DNA of 64,000 nt from Monodelphis domestica (lineage: Eukaryota > Chordata > Mammalia > Didelphimorphia > Didelphidae), in the NCBI RefSeq assembly GCF_027887165.1, contig NC_077229.1:202826822-202890821 (forward strand), given 5' to 3'. Position 1 is the stretch's first letter, and every line of letters starts with the position of its first letter. Positions 22,562 through 34,810 of this stretch are shown here, piece by piece. A program made the translations under genes and the position numbers. The notes under the pieces are model-generated. The model was not told the origin of the DNA. It made no database searches and saw nothing but the letters and a program-made list of their open reading frames with translations.

Positions 22562-25500
22562 TTACTTTCAATTGTACCACAGTTTATCAGTCTCTGGTTC
22601 TGCTCCTCTCACTCAACATCGCTTCCTGGAGGTTGTTCCAGTCTCCATGGAATTCCTCCACTTTATTATTCCTTTTAGCACAATAGTATTCCATCACCAA
22701 CATAAACCACAATTTGTTCAGCCAATCTCCAATTGATGGGCATCCCCTCATTTTCCCATTTTTGGCCACCACAAAGAGCAGAGCTATGAATATTCTTTTA
22801 CATATCTTTTTCCTTATTATCTCTTTGGGGTGGAAACCCAGCAGTGCTTTGGCTGGATCAGAGGGCAGACAGTCTTTTATTGCCATTTGGAAATACTTCC
22901 AAATTGCCCTCCAGAATGGTTGGATCAATTCACAACTCCACCATCAATGAATTAATGTCCCTACTTTGCCACATCCCCTCCAGAATTCACTACTTTCCTC
23001 TGCTGTCATGTTAGCCAATCTGCTAGGTGTGAGGTGATACCTCAGAGTTGTTTTGATTTGTATCTCTCTGATTATAAGATATTTAGAACACTTTTTCATG
23101 TGCTTATTAATAGTTTTGATTTCTTTATCTGAGAACTGCCTATTCATGTCCCTTGCCCATTTATCAATTGGAGAATGGCTTGATTTTTTGTACAATTGAT
23201 TTAGCTCTTTGTAAATTTGAGTAATTAAACCTTTATCAGAGGTTTTTATGAAGATTGTTTCCCAATTTGTTGCTTCCCTTCTGGTTTTAGTTACATTGGT
23301 TTTATTTGTACAAAAACTTTTTAATATGATGTAGTCAAAATTATTTATTTTACATTTTGTGACTCTTTCTATGTCTTGCTTGGTTTTAAAGTCTTTTCCT
23401 TCCCAAAGGTCTGACATGTATACTATTCTGTGTTTGCCTAATTTACTTATAGTTTCCTTCTTTATGTTCAAGTCATTCACCCATTTTGAATTTATCTTAG
23501 TGTAGGGCTTGAGGTGTTGATCCAAACCTAATCTATACCACACCTTCTTCCAATTTTCCCAGAAGTTTTTATTGAATAGTAGATTTTTGTCCCCAAAGCT
23601 GGGATCTTTGGGTTTATCATATACTGTCTTGCTGAGGTCATTTACCCCAAGTCTAATCCACTGATAGTCCTTTCTGTCTCTTAGTCAGTACCAAATTGTT
23701 TTGATGACTGCTGCTTTGTAATATAATTTGAGATCTGGGAATGCAAGGCCCCCTTTCTTTGTATTTTTTCATTATTTCCCTGGATATCCTTGATCCTTTG
23801 TTATTCAAAATAAACTTTGTTATTTTTTTTTCTAAATCAGTAAAGAAATTTTTTGGAAGTTCAATGGATATGGCAATAAATAGATGAATAAGTTCCAGTA
23901 GGATGTTCATTTTTATTATATTAGCTCGTCCTACCCATGAGAAGTTAAATGTTTTTCCAATTGCTCAAGTCTAGTTTTAGTGGTGTGGAGAGTGTTTTGT
24001 AGTTTTTTTCATATAGTTCCTGTGTTTGTCCTGAGAGATAGATTCCTTGGTATTTTATTTTGTCTAAGGTGATTTTGAATGGGATTTCTCTTTCTAGTTT
24101 TTTCTGCTGAGCTGTGTGGGAAATATATAGAAATTCTGATGACTTATGTGGGTTTATATTGTATCCTGCAACTTTGCTAAAGTTGTTGATTATTTCAATT
24201 AGCATTTTGGTTGAATCTCTAGGATTCTTTAGGTAGACCATCATGTCATCTGCAAAGAGTGATAACTTGGTCTCCTCCTTGCCTATTTTGATGCCTTCAA
24301 TTTCTTTCTCTTCTCTAATTGCTACTGCTAGTGTTTCTAGTACAAAGTCAAATAATAGAGGTGATAATGGGCATCCTTGTTTCACTCCTGATCTTATTAG
24401 GAATGCATCTAGTTTATCCCCATTGCAGATGTTATTAGCTGATGGTTTTAGATATATACTGTTTATTGTTTTTAGGAATGACCCTTCTATTCCTATGCTT
24501 TCTAGTGTTTTTAATAGGAATGGGTGTTGTATTTTATTAAAGGCCTTTTCTGCATCTATTGAAATAATCATGTGATTTTTGTTGGTTTCCTTGTTAATAT
24601 GGTCAATTATGTGGATGGTTTTCCTTATGTTGAACCAGCCCTGCATCCCTGGTATAAATCTTACTTGATTATGGTGGATGACCCTTCTGATCACTTGCTG
24701 GAGTCTTTTTGCTAGTATCCTATTTATGATTTTTCCATCTATATTCATTAGGGAGATTGTTCTATAATTGTCTTTCTCTGTTTTTGACTTTCCTGGTTTT
24801 GGAATTAGTACCATGTTTGTGTCATAAAAGGAGTTTGGTAGAACTCCCTCTTTGCTTATTATGTCAAATAGTTTGTACAGTATTGGGATTAACTGTTCTT
24901 TGAATTTTGATAGAATTCACTTGTGAATCCATCTGGCCCTGGGGTTTTTTTCTTAGGGAGTTCTTTGATGGCCTGTTGGATTTCATTTTTTGATATGGGA
25001 TTATTTAAGAATTCTATTTCTTCTTCTGTCAGTCTAGGCAGTTTGTATTTTTGTATATATTCATCCATATTCTGTAGATTGGTATATTTATTGCCAAATA
25101 ATTGGGCAAAGTAATTTTTAATGATTGCCTTAATCTCCTCCTTGTTGGAGGTGATGTCCCCCTTTTCATCTTTGATGCTGTTAATTTGCTTTTCTTCTTT
25201 CCTTTTTTCAATTAGATTGACCAGTATTTGTCTTTTTTGTTTGTTTTTTCAAAGCACCAGCTTCTAGTCTTATTCATTAAATCAATAGTTCTACCACTCT
25301 CGATTTTATGAATTTCTTCCTTAATTTTTAGTATCTCTAATTTGATTTTCTTCTGGGGGTTTTTAATTTGATAGCTTTCAAGTTTTTTAATTTGCATTTC
25401 CAATTCATTGATCTCTGACCTCCCTAGTTTTTTAATATATGCACTCAAGGATATGAATTTACCTCTGATTACTGCTTTGGCTGCATCCCAAATGGTTTGA

Positions 25501-26349
25501 AAGGATGTCTCACCATTGTAATTTTCCTCAATGAAATTATTAATTGTTTCTATAATTTGTTCTCTAACTAACCGATTTTGGATTATCATATTATTTAATT
25601 TCCAATTAATATTTTATTGGGTTTTCCATATACTCTTACTGATCAGTGTTTTTATTGCCTTGTGATCTGAAAAGGCTGCATTTATTATTTCTGCTTTTCT
25701 GCATTTGTATGCCATGTTTCTGTGACCTAGTATATGGTCAATCTTTGTGAATGTGCCATGTGGTGCTGAGAAGAAGTTGTATTCCTTTTTGTCCCTATTT
25801 ATTTTTCTCCATATGCCTATTTACTCTAATTTTTCTAAGATTTCATTCACTTTTTTTACCTCTTTCTTATTTATTTTTTTTATTTGATTTATCTAAATTT
25901 GATAGTGGTTGGTTCAGATCTCTCACTAATATGGTTTTACTGTCTATTTCTTCCTTCAATTCTCCTAGTTTCTCCATTAGAAATTTGGGTGCTATACTAT
26001 TTGGTGCATTCATGTTGATTAGTGATATTTACTCATTATCTAACGTCCCTTTTAACAAAATATAATTACCTTCTCTATCCCTTTTAGTCATGTCTATTTT
26101 TGCTTTGACTTTGTCAGATATCATGATTGCAAATCCTGCCTTCTTTCTGTCAGTTTAGGCCCAGAAGGTCTTACTCCATCCTTTAATTCTGACCTTGTGG
26201 GTGTCTACCCACCTCATGTGTGTTTCTTGAAGAAAACATATGGTAGGGTTTTGGATTCTAATCCATTCTGCTATTCATCTACATTTTATGGGTGAGTTCA
26301 TCCCATTCATGTTCAAAGTCATGATTATCACTTGTGGACTGCCTGTCAT
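22562..26349 (-). pseudogene. L1-B ORF2 (endonuclease-reverse transcriptase), broken
   Basis: The start at 26349 was chosen by alignment with the ORF2 start of the element at 5.9 kb. The N-terminal endonuclease third is disrupted by stops. The middle keeps FIEENYNGETSFQTIWDAAKAV-type sequence (near 25540). The RT is best preserved in a 289-codon open stretch at 24814-23945, with [20 protein letters not shown], the palm motif [13 protein letters not shown] and [13 protein letters not shown] 199-codon stretch at 23543-22944 covers the downstream region. Near 22590-22610 a short deletion removes part of the tail found in the other copies (after SERSRTR), so the last residues run out of frame. 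Confidence 0.94.
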
Positions 26350-27049
26350 TTTGATATTCTCCTCTTAATTCTGACCTTTCTTCTTTAGTTATAACCTTTT
26401 AAGCCAGTGATTTACTTTAAATCAATCCCCCTAGACCCCTCCCTTGATATATTTCCTTTTCTAGCCCCTCCATTTTTGTTCCCTACACCTCCCCCCTCTC
26501 CTTCCCTTCCTTTTTGTGTTCCCTTCCCCCCACCCCCTTGGTTTTCCCTTCTCCCTACCCCTGTTGGATAAGAGAGAATTGAAGATCCCAATGGATCTGG
26601 ATGCTCTTCCCTCTCAAAGTTGATTTCACTGAGAGTAAGGTATAAGTAAAAACTCTCTTCTTCTCCTTCTTATCGGAGTTTTCTTCCCCTCTCCTTCTGA
26701 TGTGTATCTTTGTGTGAGAAAGATTATTCTATTTAGTTTTGTTTTTGTTTTTGTTTTCTTTTTCTCTCTCCCCTATTTCTTGGAGTATATCTTAGTACCA
26801 TCAATGATTCCCCTCTCCCTTTTACTTTCTATCTCTTCCTTTCTCCATATCATCTTGATGCCCCAAACATTCCCTATGCATGATTCTTCTTACTACTCTG
26901 ATGATGCATATAATTTTTGAGAGTTACACATTAAATTTTCCCCACATATTAATATATATATATATATAAATTGATATAAATGTAGTTCTTATAGAAGAGA
27001 ATTTGAATAAAAGAAAAAGATGACATTTTTCTCCTTCATATTTTCCTTT

Positions 27050-28015
27050 TCAGGTATTCCATGCTCTTTGTTTTTTCATATCGAACTTTCCAGAGAGCTC
27101 TGGTCTTTTCTTTGCAAAAACTTGGAAATCTTCTATTTTGTTGAAGGCCCAAACTTTTCCCTGGAAGTATATAGTCAGTTTTGATGGATAGTTGATTCTT
27201 GGTTGAAGACCCAGCTCTCTTGCCTTTCTGAAAATCATGTTCCATGCTTTACGGTCATTCAGAGTGGAACTTGCCAGGTCTTGTGTGACCCTTATGGCAT
27301 TCCTTTATATCTAAATTGTCTTTTTCTGGCTTCTTGTAAGATTTTTTCTTTTGCTTGAAAGCTTTGGAATTTGTCAATTACATTCCTGGGAGTTGTCTTT
27401 TGGGGATTTAGTTTAGAGGGTGTTCTGTGAACTCTTTCAATGCCTGCATTGTCCCCTTGTTCTGGAATCTCTGGGCAGTTTTCTTTGATGATATCATGTA
27501 CTATAAATTCGAGATTATTATTTATTTCTAGTTTTTCTGGAAGACCAATTATTCTCAGATTGTCTCTCCTTCCTCTATTTTCCATGTCTATCACCTTGTC
27601 ATTGAGATATTTTATGTTCTCTTCTAATTTCTTGGTCTTTTTGCTTTGCTTTATTAATTCTTGCTCTTTTGCAGGATCATTGTCTTCCAGTTGCATGATT
27701 CTGATCTTTAAAGCCTGGCTTTCCTTTTCAGTTTGGTCAAACTGGTTTTGTAGTTGTGTGAAATCCTTTTTCATTATTTCCCACTTTTCCTGCCAGAAGG
27801 CCTCAATCTTTTTTTATCATCTCAGATTCAAATTCTTCAAGAGTTTTTGGAGAGTTTCCATTTCCTTTGGAGGGTATCAGAGCATTTGCTTGTGTTTCCT
27901 CTTCTATCTCCTCTGTATTTTGTATTTTTGCTTTATAAAATGTGTCCAAATTCACCTCCTTCTTCTTGCTTTTCTTGGTGTTTGGAGGTTTTTGTACTTC
28001 CTTACTCTTTGCCAT
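27050..28015 (-). pseudogene. L1-B ORF1 (RNA-binding protein), broken
   Basis: The start at 28015 (MAKSKEVQKPPNTKKSKKK) gives the most complete ORF1 N-terminus in the window: a basic leader, then the same acidic IQNTEEIEEETQAN stretch as the plus-strand copy. A base gained in an A run near 27815 shifts the frame. The coiled coil (FDQTEKESQALKIRIMQLE), the RRM signature ENRGRRDNLRIIGLPEK and ENCPEIPEQ continue in a second frame. A one-base loss near 27298 shifts it again, and the C-terminal domain (AWNMIFRKARELGLQPRI) ends at 27050. Compared with the ORF1 at 6.8 kb, it has a short extra segment (IRIMQLEDNDPAK) inside the coiled coil. Confidence 0.93.
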
Positions 28016-28350
28016 CTCTATCAGAATGAGGAGGATTTGCTTTTTGTGTATCTGTCTGATGGTCTGAGGCTTTAGCCCCAGGCAAATTGTCCTTTCTCAG
28101 CAGCTGTTTTTTCTTTCCTGGGTGGCTTAGGGTCTGTCCTCCCCTGCCTTCTGGCATTTCGTGAGTTACTGCTCTCAGTTCCCTCCCTTTGCTTCTCTGC
28201 TGCCTTACTTCCATGCTCTGGGCCTGGCACAGAACTCTCCGCAAGGTATCTCAGTGCCTTTGCCAGCCCTGAGGTTTCTGTTCTTTCAGAAGACCATGCT
28301 CTCTAAGGGGATAAGGGTCTTGGCCTCCCTGGGTTCTGAGGGCTCCTGAT

Positions 28351-28900
28351 GGGATTAAGTTTAGCTGGTTTGGGCTGAATGAGCCCTGAGGCAAAAAAAA
28401 AAAACCCTCCTCTCAGATCTGTGTTGAATGCCCTGAGACTAGCCCAGGTTTCTTTCAAGGAAAGCCCTTTGGAGCAACCCCTTTGCTGCCCCTGAGGTTT
28501 CTGTCTTTTCAGAAGCTCTGAGGGCTCCTGATGGGATTAAATTCAGCTGTGTGGGCCAAATGATCCCTGAACCAAAAACAAACAAACAAACAAACAAAAA
28601 ACTCCTCCTCTACTGTCTGTGTTGAATGCCCAGAGACTGTCCCAGTTTACTTTCAAGGTAAGCCCTTCAGAGCAACCCCTTTGTTGCCCCTGAGGTTTCT
28701 GTCTTTTCAGAAGCTCTGAGGGCACCTGATGGGATTGGGTTCATCTGGTGCCCTAAAGCTTGAACCTCCCTTGAGACTCAGATGGAAGGACCCAACCAGG
28801 GGGCTATAGGCTTCCCTTTTCTCTCTATGTTTCCCTGCTCTCAGTGTTGGGTGCCCCAGAGACTGGCTCAGGCTGCTTTCAAGGTGAGTCCTTCAGAATA
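28351..28900 (-). repeat. Tandem ~180-200-bp units in the L1-B 5' UTR
   Basis: The word tgatgggatt recurs with the gggatt part at 28351, 28533 and 28731 (spacings 182 and 198). It is followed each time by related sequence, including the words for 'ctgaggtttctgtctttcag'-like and 'gaatgccc(t/a)gagact'. The unit carries a variable homopolymer or CAAA tract (28574-28600). The same units, in sense, occur at 46395-46893. Confidence 0.8.
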
Positions 28901-29188
28901 GCCAGCCCTGAGGCCCTTTTGCAGGCCCTGAGGTTCCTGCTGCTGCTGCTTCAGGCTCAACACTATGGGTTGGGGGGATGGGTCCTGGGACCTTCGTTCT
29001 GCCTACCCCTTAGATCCAAGTGTTCTAGGGTTCTGGCTTTTGGGGGTCCATACCTTTTGATCCAGGTACAGGAGGAGGGTTCCCCCAGTCTGTCCTTTTG
29101 TTCAGTTTGAATTTTGGTGTCCTAGGAGCTTTCAGTTTGTGATCGGTAAGGAAGGGTTTTCCGAGGTCTGACCTTTTGCTGCTTCTAA

Positions 29189-29199
29189 GCTGCCATCTT
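29189..29199 (-). promoter_or_regulatory. YY1-like site at the L1-B 5' end
   Basis: On the minus strand the element starts with ggtcaagatggcagc. The aagatggcagc core is a near match to YY1, at the same offset as in the 5.9-kb element. Confidence 0.45.
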
Positions 29200-29207
29200 G
29201 ACCAGAA

Positions 29208-30379
29208 TTCCTTATTTTTTTTAATAAAGTTATATCTCCAGGCTCAAAAGTTAGGCAATTAGTACAGTGAACTAAAAGTTAATCAAGGAAATCAATGTGA
29301 TCTTATAGACACTTCTGGAATTTGATGAGAGGATATCCATTATTGGAATATGAAGATGAAATTTTTTCCTTATTCTCAAAAAATACATGAAAGTAAAAAA
29401 AAAGATTGAGATAGCATTTCAAATCATCAAAGTATGATCATTTTTGGAAAATGAATGGAGGAAAACTAGGATAGATGTTGTCATCAGAGCATACTATAAA
29501 TTATTTATACAGAATTAGGAAATAGAAAAATTTAATACAGAGATTAGAAGCCTGGTGCAAGTCATGATATGGTAATAATGTGAGGCAGCAGTTACTGAGG
29601 TGTCTCTCCCCTAGAACTGTCTTCTTCCAAATAAAAATGATTTAATTACTTTGTAACTTGTGACACCTTTGTTTTATAGAACCCCCAAATTACCTGTGTC
29701 CCTAGGGAATTTGTCTTCAAGGAACTCTGAATGATACAGTCTCAGGAACAATAAGTCATCAAACACCCATTAAGCATTAAGCACCCTGAATATGAGTGAT
29801 GTAGATATAATAAAATATGAATTACCCTTTTGTCTTGGAAGTTTCTCCCATTGTATTTAGGTCTCTCCCAGGTCAACTACTCCCAGGCTGGAATCCTCCT
29901 TCCCTACCTTCCATGTAAGTCAATTAGTTATCTTTCCTTTCCTTTATTCCACAAAGTATACATAAGATCCCAAGTTCATCAGTTCTTTGGATATTTCCAT
30001 GATGGACTTTCCCATTTGTGGTGTGTTTTCCTGGAGACATTGTTCCCAGAGTCCTAGGGCTTGGTTCTGTGGTATGTATGTTTATGACTCTATGATGGCC
30101 CTATGAACTCTCTCCCTTGTCCTGATTAAAAGAATGGTTCTTTGTAACTAGTTAGTGATTTTGTTTTTCAAGGTTGGTACTTATTTTCATGGTAATCTCA
30201 TCGTTCATATTTTAGATAAATTAAAAAAGGGAAATTAATTATGAACATGGTTTTAATTAATAAGGGAAATTATTTATAAAGATATAAATGATGGAATACT
30301 TTTAGAGAGAAAACAGTTTTTCCTAAAGTTTCTGACAGGGGAGAAATAATCTAGATAGACTGACATGAACTTCAATTTA
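29208..30379. other. Non-coding sequence, unassigned
   Basis: No gene recognised. About 29580-29760 ('gaggcagcagttactgag...aaataaaaatg') could be the remnant of a dispersed repeat or LTR, but I cannot assign it. Confidence 0.4.
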
Positions 30380-31760
30380 GGTAGAATGTATTTCAATAAT
30401 ATTCAGAAGGAAAAACTGTAAGATTCAATGAACTAGAAAGCAATGGATTAATGAGAAACTTAAAATATGAATTTTGAAGATACAAAAGAAGAAAAGGATG
30501 TTGCCTAAAGAAACTGATGTGCATATGTTTAAAACTCAGCAGCCTGAATATAATGAAATAAATAAACTTACATAAGGAAGTAAAAGTAACTACATAAATA
30601 TAAAACATGGCACAATCCTGTAAAAAATTGATATCAAATGATGCTAAAAGCTCAGAATGAACTGTGACAAATAGGACAGCAGATAAAAATCTGGGGAAAA
30701 AACTAAGGTTCTCACCCTATCCTCTGAAGGAATCTGTGATTATGATTTCTGAATCAATGATATTTAAAAGGTCACAAAAAGTAGTATAGGGACAATAGGG
30801 CTTGAGAAGGGCAAAAGTTTCTTCTAATTTCAAACACTAAACTAGAATAACATTTTCAAACTATAGGTCTATGACATGGACTTTGTTTCTGAGAAAAAGT
30901 ATTGACTACCTAGAGAAACAATGATTATTAAAAAGTCATCATGCATTCATTAGCACTAGATCATGTCAGACTAACCTTTTCTCCTATATTTCAACAGGGC
31001 CAATAAAATGAGAAATTAGGGAAATGCTACAAACCTTGTTAACTTAGATATTAGCAAAACATCTGACAAAGTCCTTCATTCTTTTATTAACACAAAAATT
31101 TAGATATGTGAATTAGATTATAATACTTTTAGATATATGTGAAACTGGTTGACTGGCTAGACTTAAAGAGTATTTGTTAATGGCTTTATGTCAACTTATT
31201 TCTTCAATGGTTAATTTAGGAATCTGTTCTAGACTCTTTGCTATTTAATATTTTCTTTCTAATCACGGTTTTGGATAGAAGAATAGATGGCATGTTTTAA
31301 AATTTGGAGATGTCAAAAAGCTGGGAGGATTAACTAATATGCAGGAAGACCCCAGAAGATCTTGACAGAATTGGGCCAAATCTAATTAGGTTAAATGCAA
31401 TAGGGTTGACTTCAACATTTTACAAGAGTTAAAATCCTGAAGTCACTAGGAAAAAATAGGCAAAGGATTTATAGATAATAGTTAGTATGAAAGTTATCTC
31501 AGATTTTTAATGGATTTCAAGGACCAAAATATATTAAATGTTAATTTGAACTGCTTTAGAGGGGATATTACTTCCAGGAATTAGAAGATGATAGTTTTTC
31601 TATGCTCATATCTTGAGAATCATATTCCATTATGGATCCCACAGATGAGGAAGGATATGCTGAAGGGCATTTGGAGAAAGGTGATTATAAAGGATTCCAA
31701 CTGTATATCTTATAAGAAATAGTTTAATTTAGGGATAGTTATATTGGAGAAGATTAGACC
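30380..31760 (+). mobile_element. CR1/L3-like LINE, diverged
   Basis: Landmarks typical of CR1/L3 LINEs appear in order on the plus strand: 'gatatcaaatgatgctaaaa', 'actagatcatgtcagactaacc', 'ggaatctgttctagactctttgc', 'tagaagaatagatggcatg', 'gagatgtcaaaaagctggga', 'gaagatcttgacag', and near the end 'tgagaatcatattccattatgg' and 'ggatatgctgaagggcatttgg'. It spans RT-domain and 3' sequence but keeps no open frame. Limits are approximate. Confidence 0.65.
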
Positions 31761-32734
31761 AAATTGGGTAGAGAGAAGGGAATATATTGTTAACATATCC
31801 TTATGTGTTTGAATGTCTATCACTTCAAACATGGGTTGCATTTTTATATTTTGGTCATAGAATGCAAAATTATGAGAAAATGATGAAGGATTAAAAAAGG
31901 TATATTTAAACTTAATCACATGGAAAAACTGTCCTAAGAATTACTATTTCCAAAAAGTAAAATGAACTACTCTTCAAAGCCTTGAGTTTTTTCCCCACTA
32001 CAGCTCTATAACCATAAGCAATATTATATTATATATAATAAAATGAATTCTTTATATTTCTATAGGTTTATGTAGATAACTACTGAGTTTTCTCCCACCT
32101 CTGAAATGAAAAGATTATAAAATCAAGATTACTTTAAAAAATCTCAAAACCAGAAAACTGATAGTTAAACTAAAATAATCACAAAAATCTATTAATTTGC
32201 ATTCCATATTAATTAAGTAATCACCAGATCCTTGATAATCATAGTTTCTTAAGATGTAGAAGTCTTTTATTAGAAAGTAACAAATAATATATCTGATGAA
32301 AATATATGAAGAAAATTTTGTTATGTACTGCAAAGATTTGTTTGCCATTTTCCATTAGCAGTCTTAATTATTTCCAATAAGATCTATTTGTAGAGGAGGT
32401 TGGAAGACAATATGTGTAAGTGCATTGATGTGTGCTATCATTTGAAATCCACACGAGATCTTTTTTTGTGTACCTGCTGTGCTTAATTTCAGCATCTAGT
32501 TTGATGATTAATTTTGTTTTTTCATCTGTACATTGTAGGGCTCCATTTTTCCTATTTAATATTGTGCTATTTGGGGGGGGGAGGTATTGGACTTTAAAAT
32601 GAGAGTAATGATGGAAAATGGTTTATATTTGCAGACTACTGTGCAGTTTTAAAAATTCTTTATCATTCAATAGTGTCTTTTAGATAATATATTATGGGAG
32701 AAAAATATAGATATTTAAGAAGATACTGAATGAA
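31761..32734. other. Non-coding sequence without recognised feature
   Basis: Very AT-rich. A run of nine G at 32573-32581 is a local oddity. No gene or repeat named. Confidence 0.45.
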
Positions 32735-32860
32735 AACTAATTTATTAAGGTCCTACAATTTGCCAAAGCACAGTCCTGAGCACTAGAAAATAAATAGTAA
32801 CAAGAAAGTGAAAATAGCCCCTGCCCTCAAGGACATATTTTAATAAGAGCATAACATATT
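32735..32860 (+). repeat. Fragment of ancient dispersed repeat
   Basis: 'tttattaaggtcctacaatttgcc...cctgagcactag...cccctgccctcaaggac' follows the common mammalian pattern seen at the start of the 4.3-kb repeat. Short and diverged. Confidence 0.5.
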
Positions 32861-32991
32861 TGAGTAGTGTTGGTTTTGGGTAGGGCATTTACTGGGTTAG
32901 TGAATTGAGTTATAGGGGAGTTGATTTCCATTTCCACAGATTTTCTATGAGTAACAGTAATATGATTTTATTGTGATTCCAAAACTAAAAA

Positions 32992-33215
32992 AGGACAGCT
33001 AGATGGAACAGTGGGTAGAATGTTGTTCTGGAGTCAGGGAGACTTATCTTCCTGAGTTCAAATACAGTCTCAGACATATGATCCTAGGCAAGATATTGAA
33101 CTCTTCTTGCTTCAGGTTTTTCATCTGTAAAATGGGCTGGAGAAATAAATAGCAAAGTACACCAGTATCTTTGCCATGAAAACCTCAAAGAGTCAGACAT
33201 GAGTGAATACTTTAT
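32992..33215 (+). mobile_element. MAR1-like CORE-SINE, sense
   Basis: Starts at 'aggacagctagatgg', with 'ggagtcagggagacttatc' and 'gagttcaaat' (tRNA-derived head with B-box). It continues through the CORE ('catctgtaaaatgggctgg') and ends with 'gccatgaaaacctcaaagagtcagacatgag'. This is the sense counterpart of the SINE at 14.9 kb. Confidence 0.85.
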
Positions 33216-33394
33216 TGTTGCCAGATATCATTATTCCTCTCCTAAGTAAGGGCTATTACTTTGTCATTTCTATGCTATTATAATGAACTTAATTGTTCAT
33301 ATCTCTTGAAGGCAGCTCATAGCTATATCCTTGATTAGTTTGGGGGGGGGGCTATAATGTTCTGCAGGTCTTTGAAGAACAGATCTTTCAGGGA

Positions 33395-33530
33395 ATTGTT
33401 TTACTTTAAATTCTACGGCCACTTATTAAACATAGTGTGTGTGCTAGACCCCATTCTTTATGCTTTGGATATAAAGACAAAACAGGAAGAGATCCCTGAC
33501 TTCAAGAACTTTGCATTCTTCTATGAGGAT
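33395..33530 (+). repeat. Fragment of ancient dispersed repeat
   Basis: 'cacttattaaacatagtgtgtgtgctag...tttggatataaagacaaaa...gatccctgacttcaag' is another copy of the 'tattaagcacctactatgtgcc' type. Preceded by a run of nine G at about 33342-33350. Confidence 0.45.
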
Positions 33531-34764
33531 AAAGATATGCAATATCATTCAACATTTTCCTATGCTCTTGATATATTCTAAGGCATTCAAAAAAGTACTG
33601 ATTCTTATGGCAGAAAGAATATTTCATGGCATAATGGTATCTTCTCAGAATGCTGACTTGCTGAACACATTCTCCTTATGATATTAAAACTCATGTGTTA
33701 GGGGACTTGGCAAAGTCTCTAAGTTCTACTTCATATATTCCTCTCTTTCCTCCCCTTCCAATAAAACATCCAGCAAGCAATTCTGAAAGAAAATAGCCCT
33801 GTGTTTCCCTAGTTCTCTAAAAAAGTAAAGATAAAATATGGGTTAGAGGCATATAGAGTTCATGATTTAGGCACCCCATGTTTCTAAAATTAAATATAAG
33901 AATAATGCTAATGATATCCCTGGTTACCAAGAAAAAGCTATAAGTTCACATTTTTTGTCATCTTACTTTTTTATATATTTACATTTTTGTAATCTTACTT
34001 AGCTGTGGGACCCAGATGTCCTTTTCCTTATTGCTATTGACATAAGAGTGAATAAATATTTATGATTTTCTGATAAACATTCTACGGCAATTGTTATTTG
34101 TACACATAAGAAAAATGAATTGTGGACCATGTTTTAAAACTGGGAGGCAAAAAGGAGAAAGAGAAACTCAAATATGTTCTGCTGGATTGCTTGAAAGAAA
34201 GTATGACCATGGTCAGCAGGTTTAATTTGGTTCTGCCTCATTGTTCTCAGTCCTTGCCTGAACTGTACAATGGAAGTTGGGCCATGAAAAATAATCCAGA
34301 AGGGGTCTATAAACTTAAACATTGTGAAAACCACTGGACCAGAGGAAGCCACAGAAAAGTAGTTGAGTTTCCAACTTTCTTAATTTGACCTCTTTGACAG
34401 AAAGCTGATTCTTACAAAAGACTATAAATCATCATTCACCTGAATATGGAGGGTTAAGTCTCTCAGATGGTGAGCTTTGCTATGGTAAGCCAATTTATTC
34501 TCTAGTTCATGCAAAAGGCAGTTCTGGGCCACTGGAGAAAATGCATTTACCATTTCTGAACCTCCAGGAATGGTGAACAAAATCAGGTAACAACCTGAAG
34601 GCTTAAAGTATGATCAATGAATATGCAAAGAATCATTCCCTGGTAGAATTAATGCAGTTACTGTCCACAGAGTCTCTTTCTCAATTTCCCCTGATTTCAG
34701 ATCAATGCAGAAGAAAGTAGCACATGTGTATGTGAGTGTTTATATGACTATGGGCTTGTGTGTG

Positions 34765-34767
<3 letters not shown>
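33531..34767. other. Non-coding sequence without recognised feature
   Basis: An open frame of 88 codons at 34122-34388 shows no domain, is a chance frame in my reading, and has an equally open opposite strand. Nothing else recognised. Confidence 0.45.

Positions 34768-34809
<42 letters not shown>
34768..34809 (+). repeat. (TG)21 microsatellite
   Basis: 42 bases of uninterrupted TG. Its short surroundings (gtgtgtggtatg) are imperfect TG. Confidence 0.97.

Positions 34810-34810
<1 letters not shown>

Larger units (their letters stand above)
22211..29207 (-). mobile_element. Near full-length L1 retrotransposon (L1-B), inactive, minus strand
   Basis: A 7-kb element read right to left: 5' UTR with tandem units (29207-28016), ORF1 (28015-27050), spacer (27049-26350), ORF2 (26349-22562), and a 3' UTR ending with the complement of AATAAA and an A-rich tail at the left end. 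ORF1 has at least two frameshifts and ORF2 several breaks. It belongs to the same ORF family as the element at 5.9 kb, with a longer 5' UTR of another type that it shares with the 5' part of the L1 at 45.9 kb. I could not define a convincing target-site duplication, because both flanks are T-rich. Confidence 0.94.

Noticed and set aside
27440..28075. A 211-codon plus-strand frame over the minus-strand L1 ORF1
   Set aside because: It is the complement of a coiled-coil coding sequence; the true frame carries the RRM signature on the other strand.
28351..28900. CRISPR-like spacing of repeats (182 and 198 bp)
   Set aside because: Units are contiguous 5' UTR repeats of an L1 in a mammalian genome, not short repeats with unique spacers.
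22211..29207. Target-site duplication for the minus-strand L1 (shared aataaag and T-rich words at both flanks)
   Set aside because: Both flanks are T/A-rich, and no repeat longer than about 7-10 bp aligned in the right position; not distinguishable from chance.
34122..34388. An 88-codon frame that could be a small gene
   Set aside because: No domain, no splice or promoter context, and the opposite strand is equally open.
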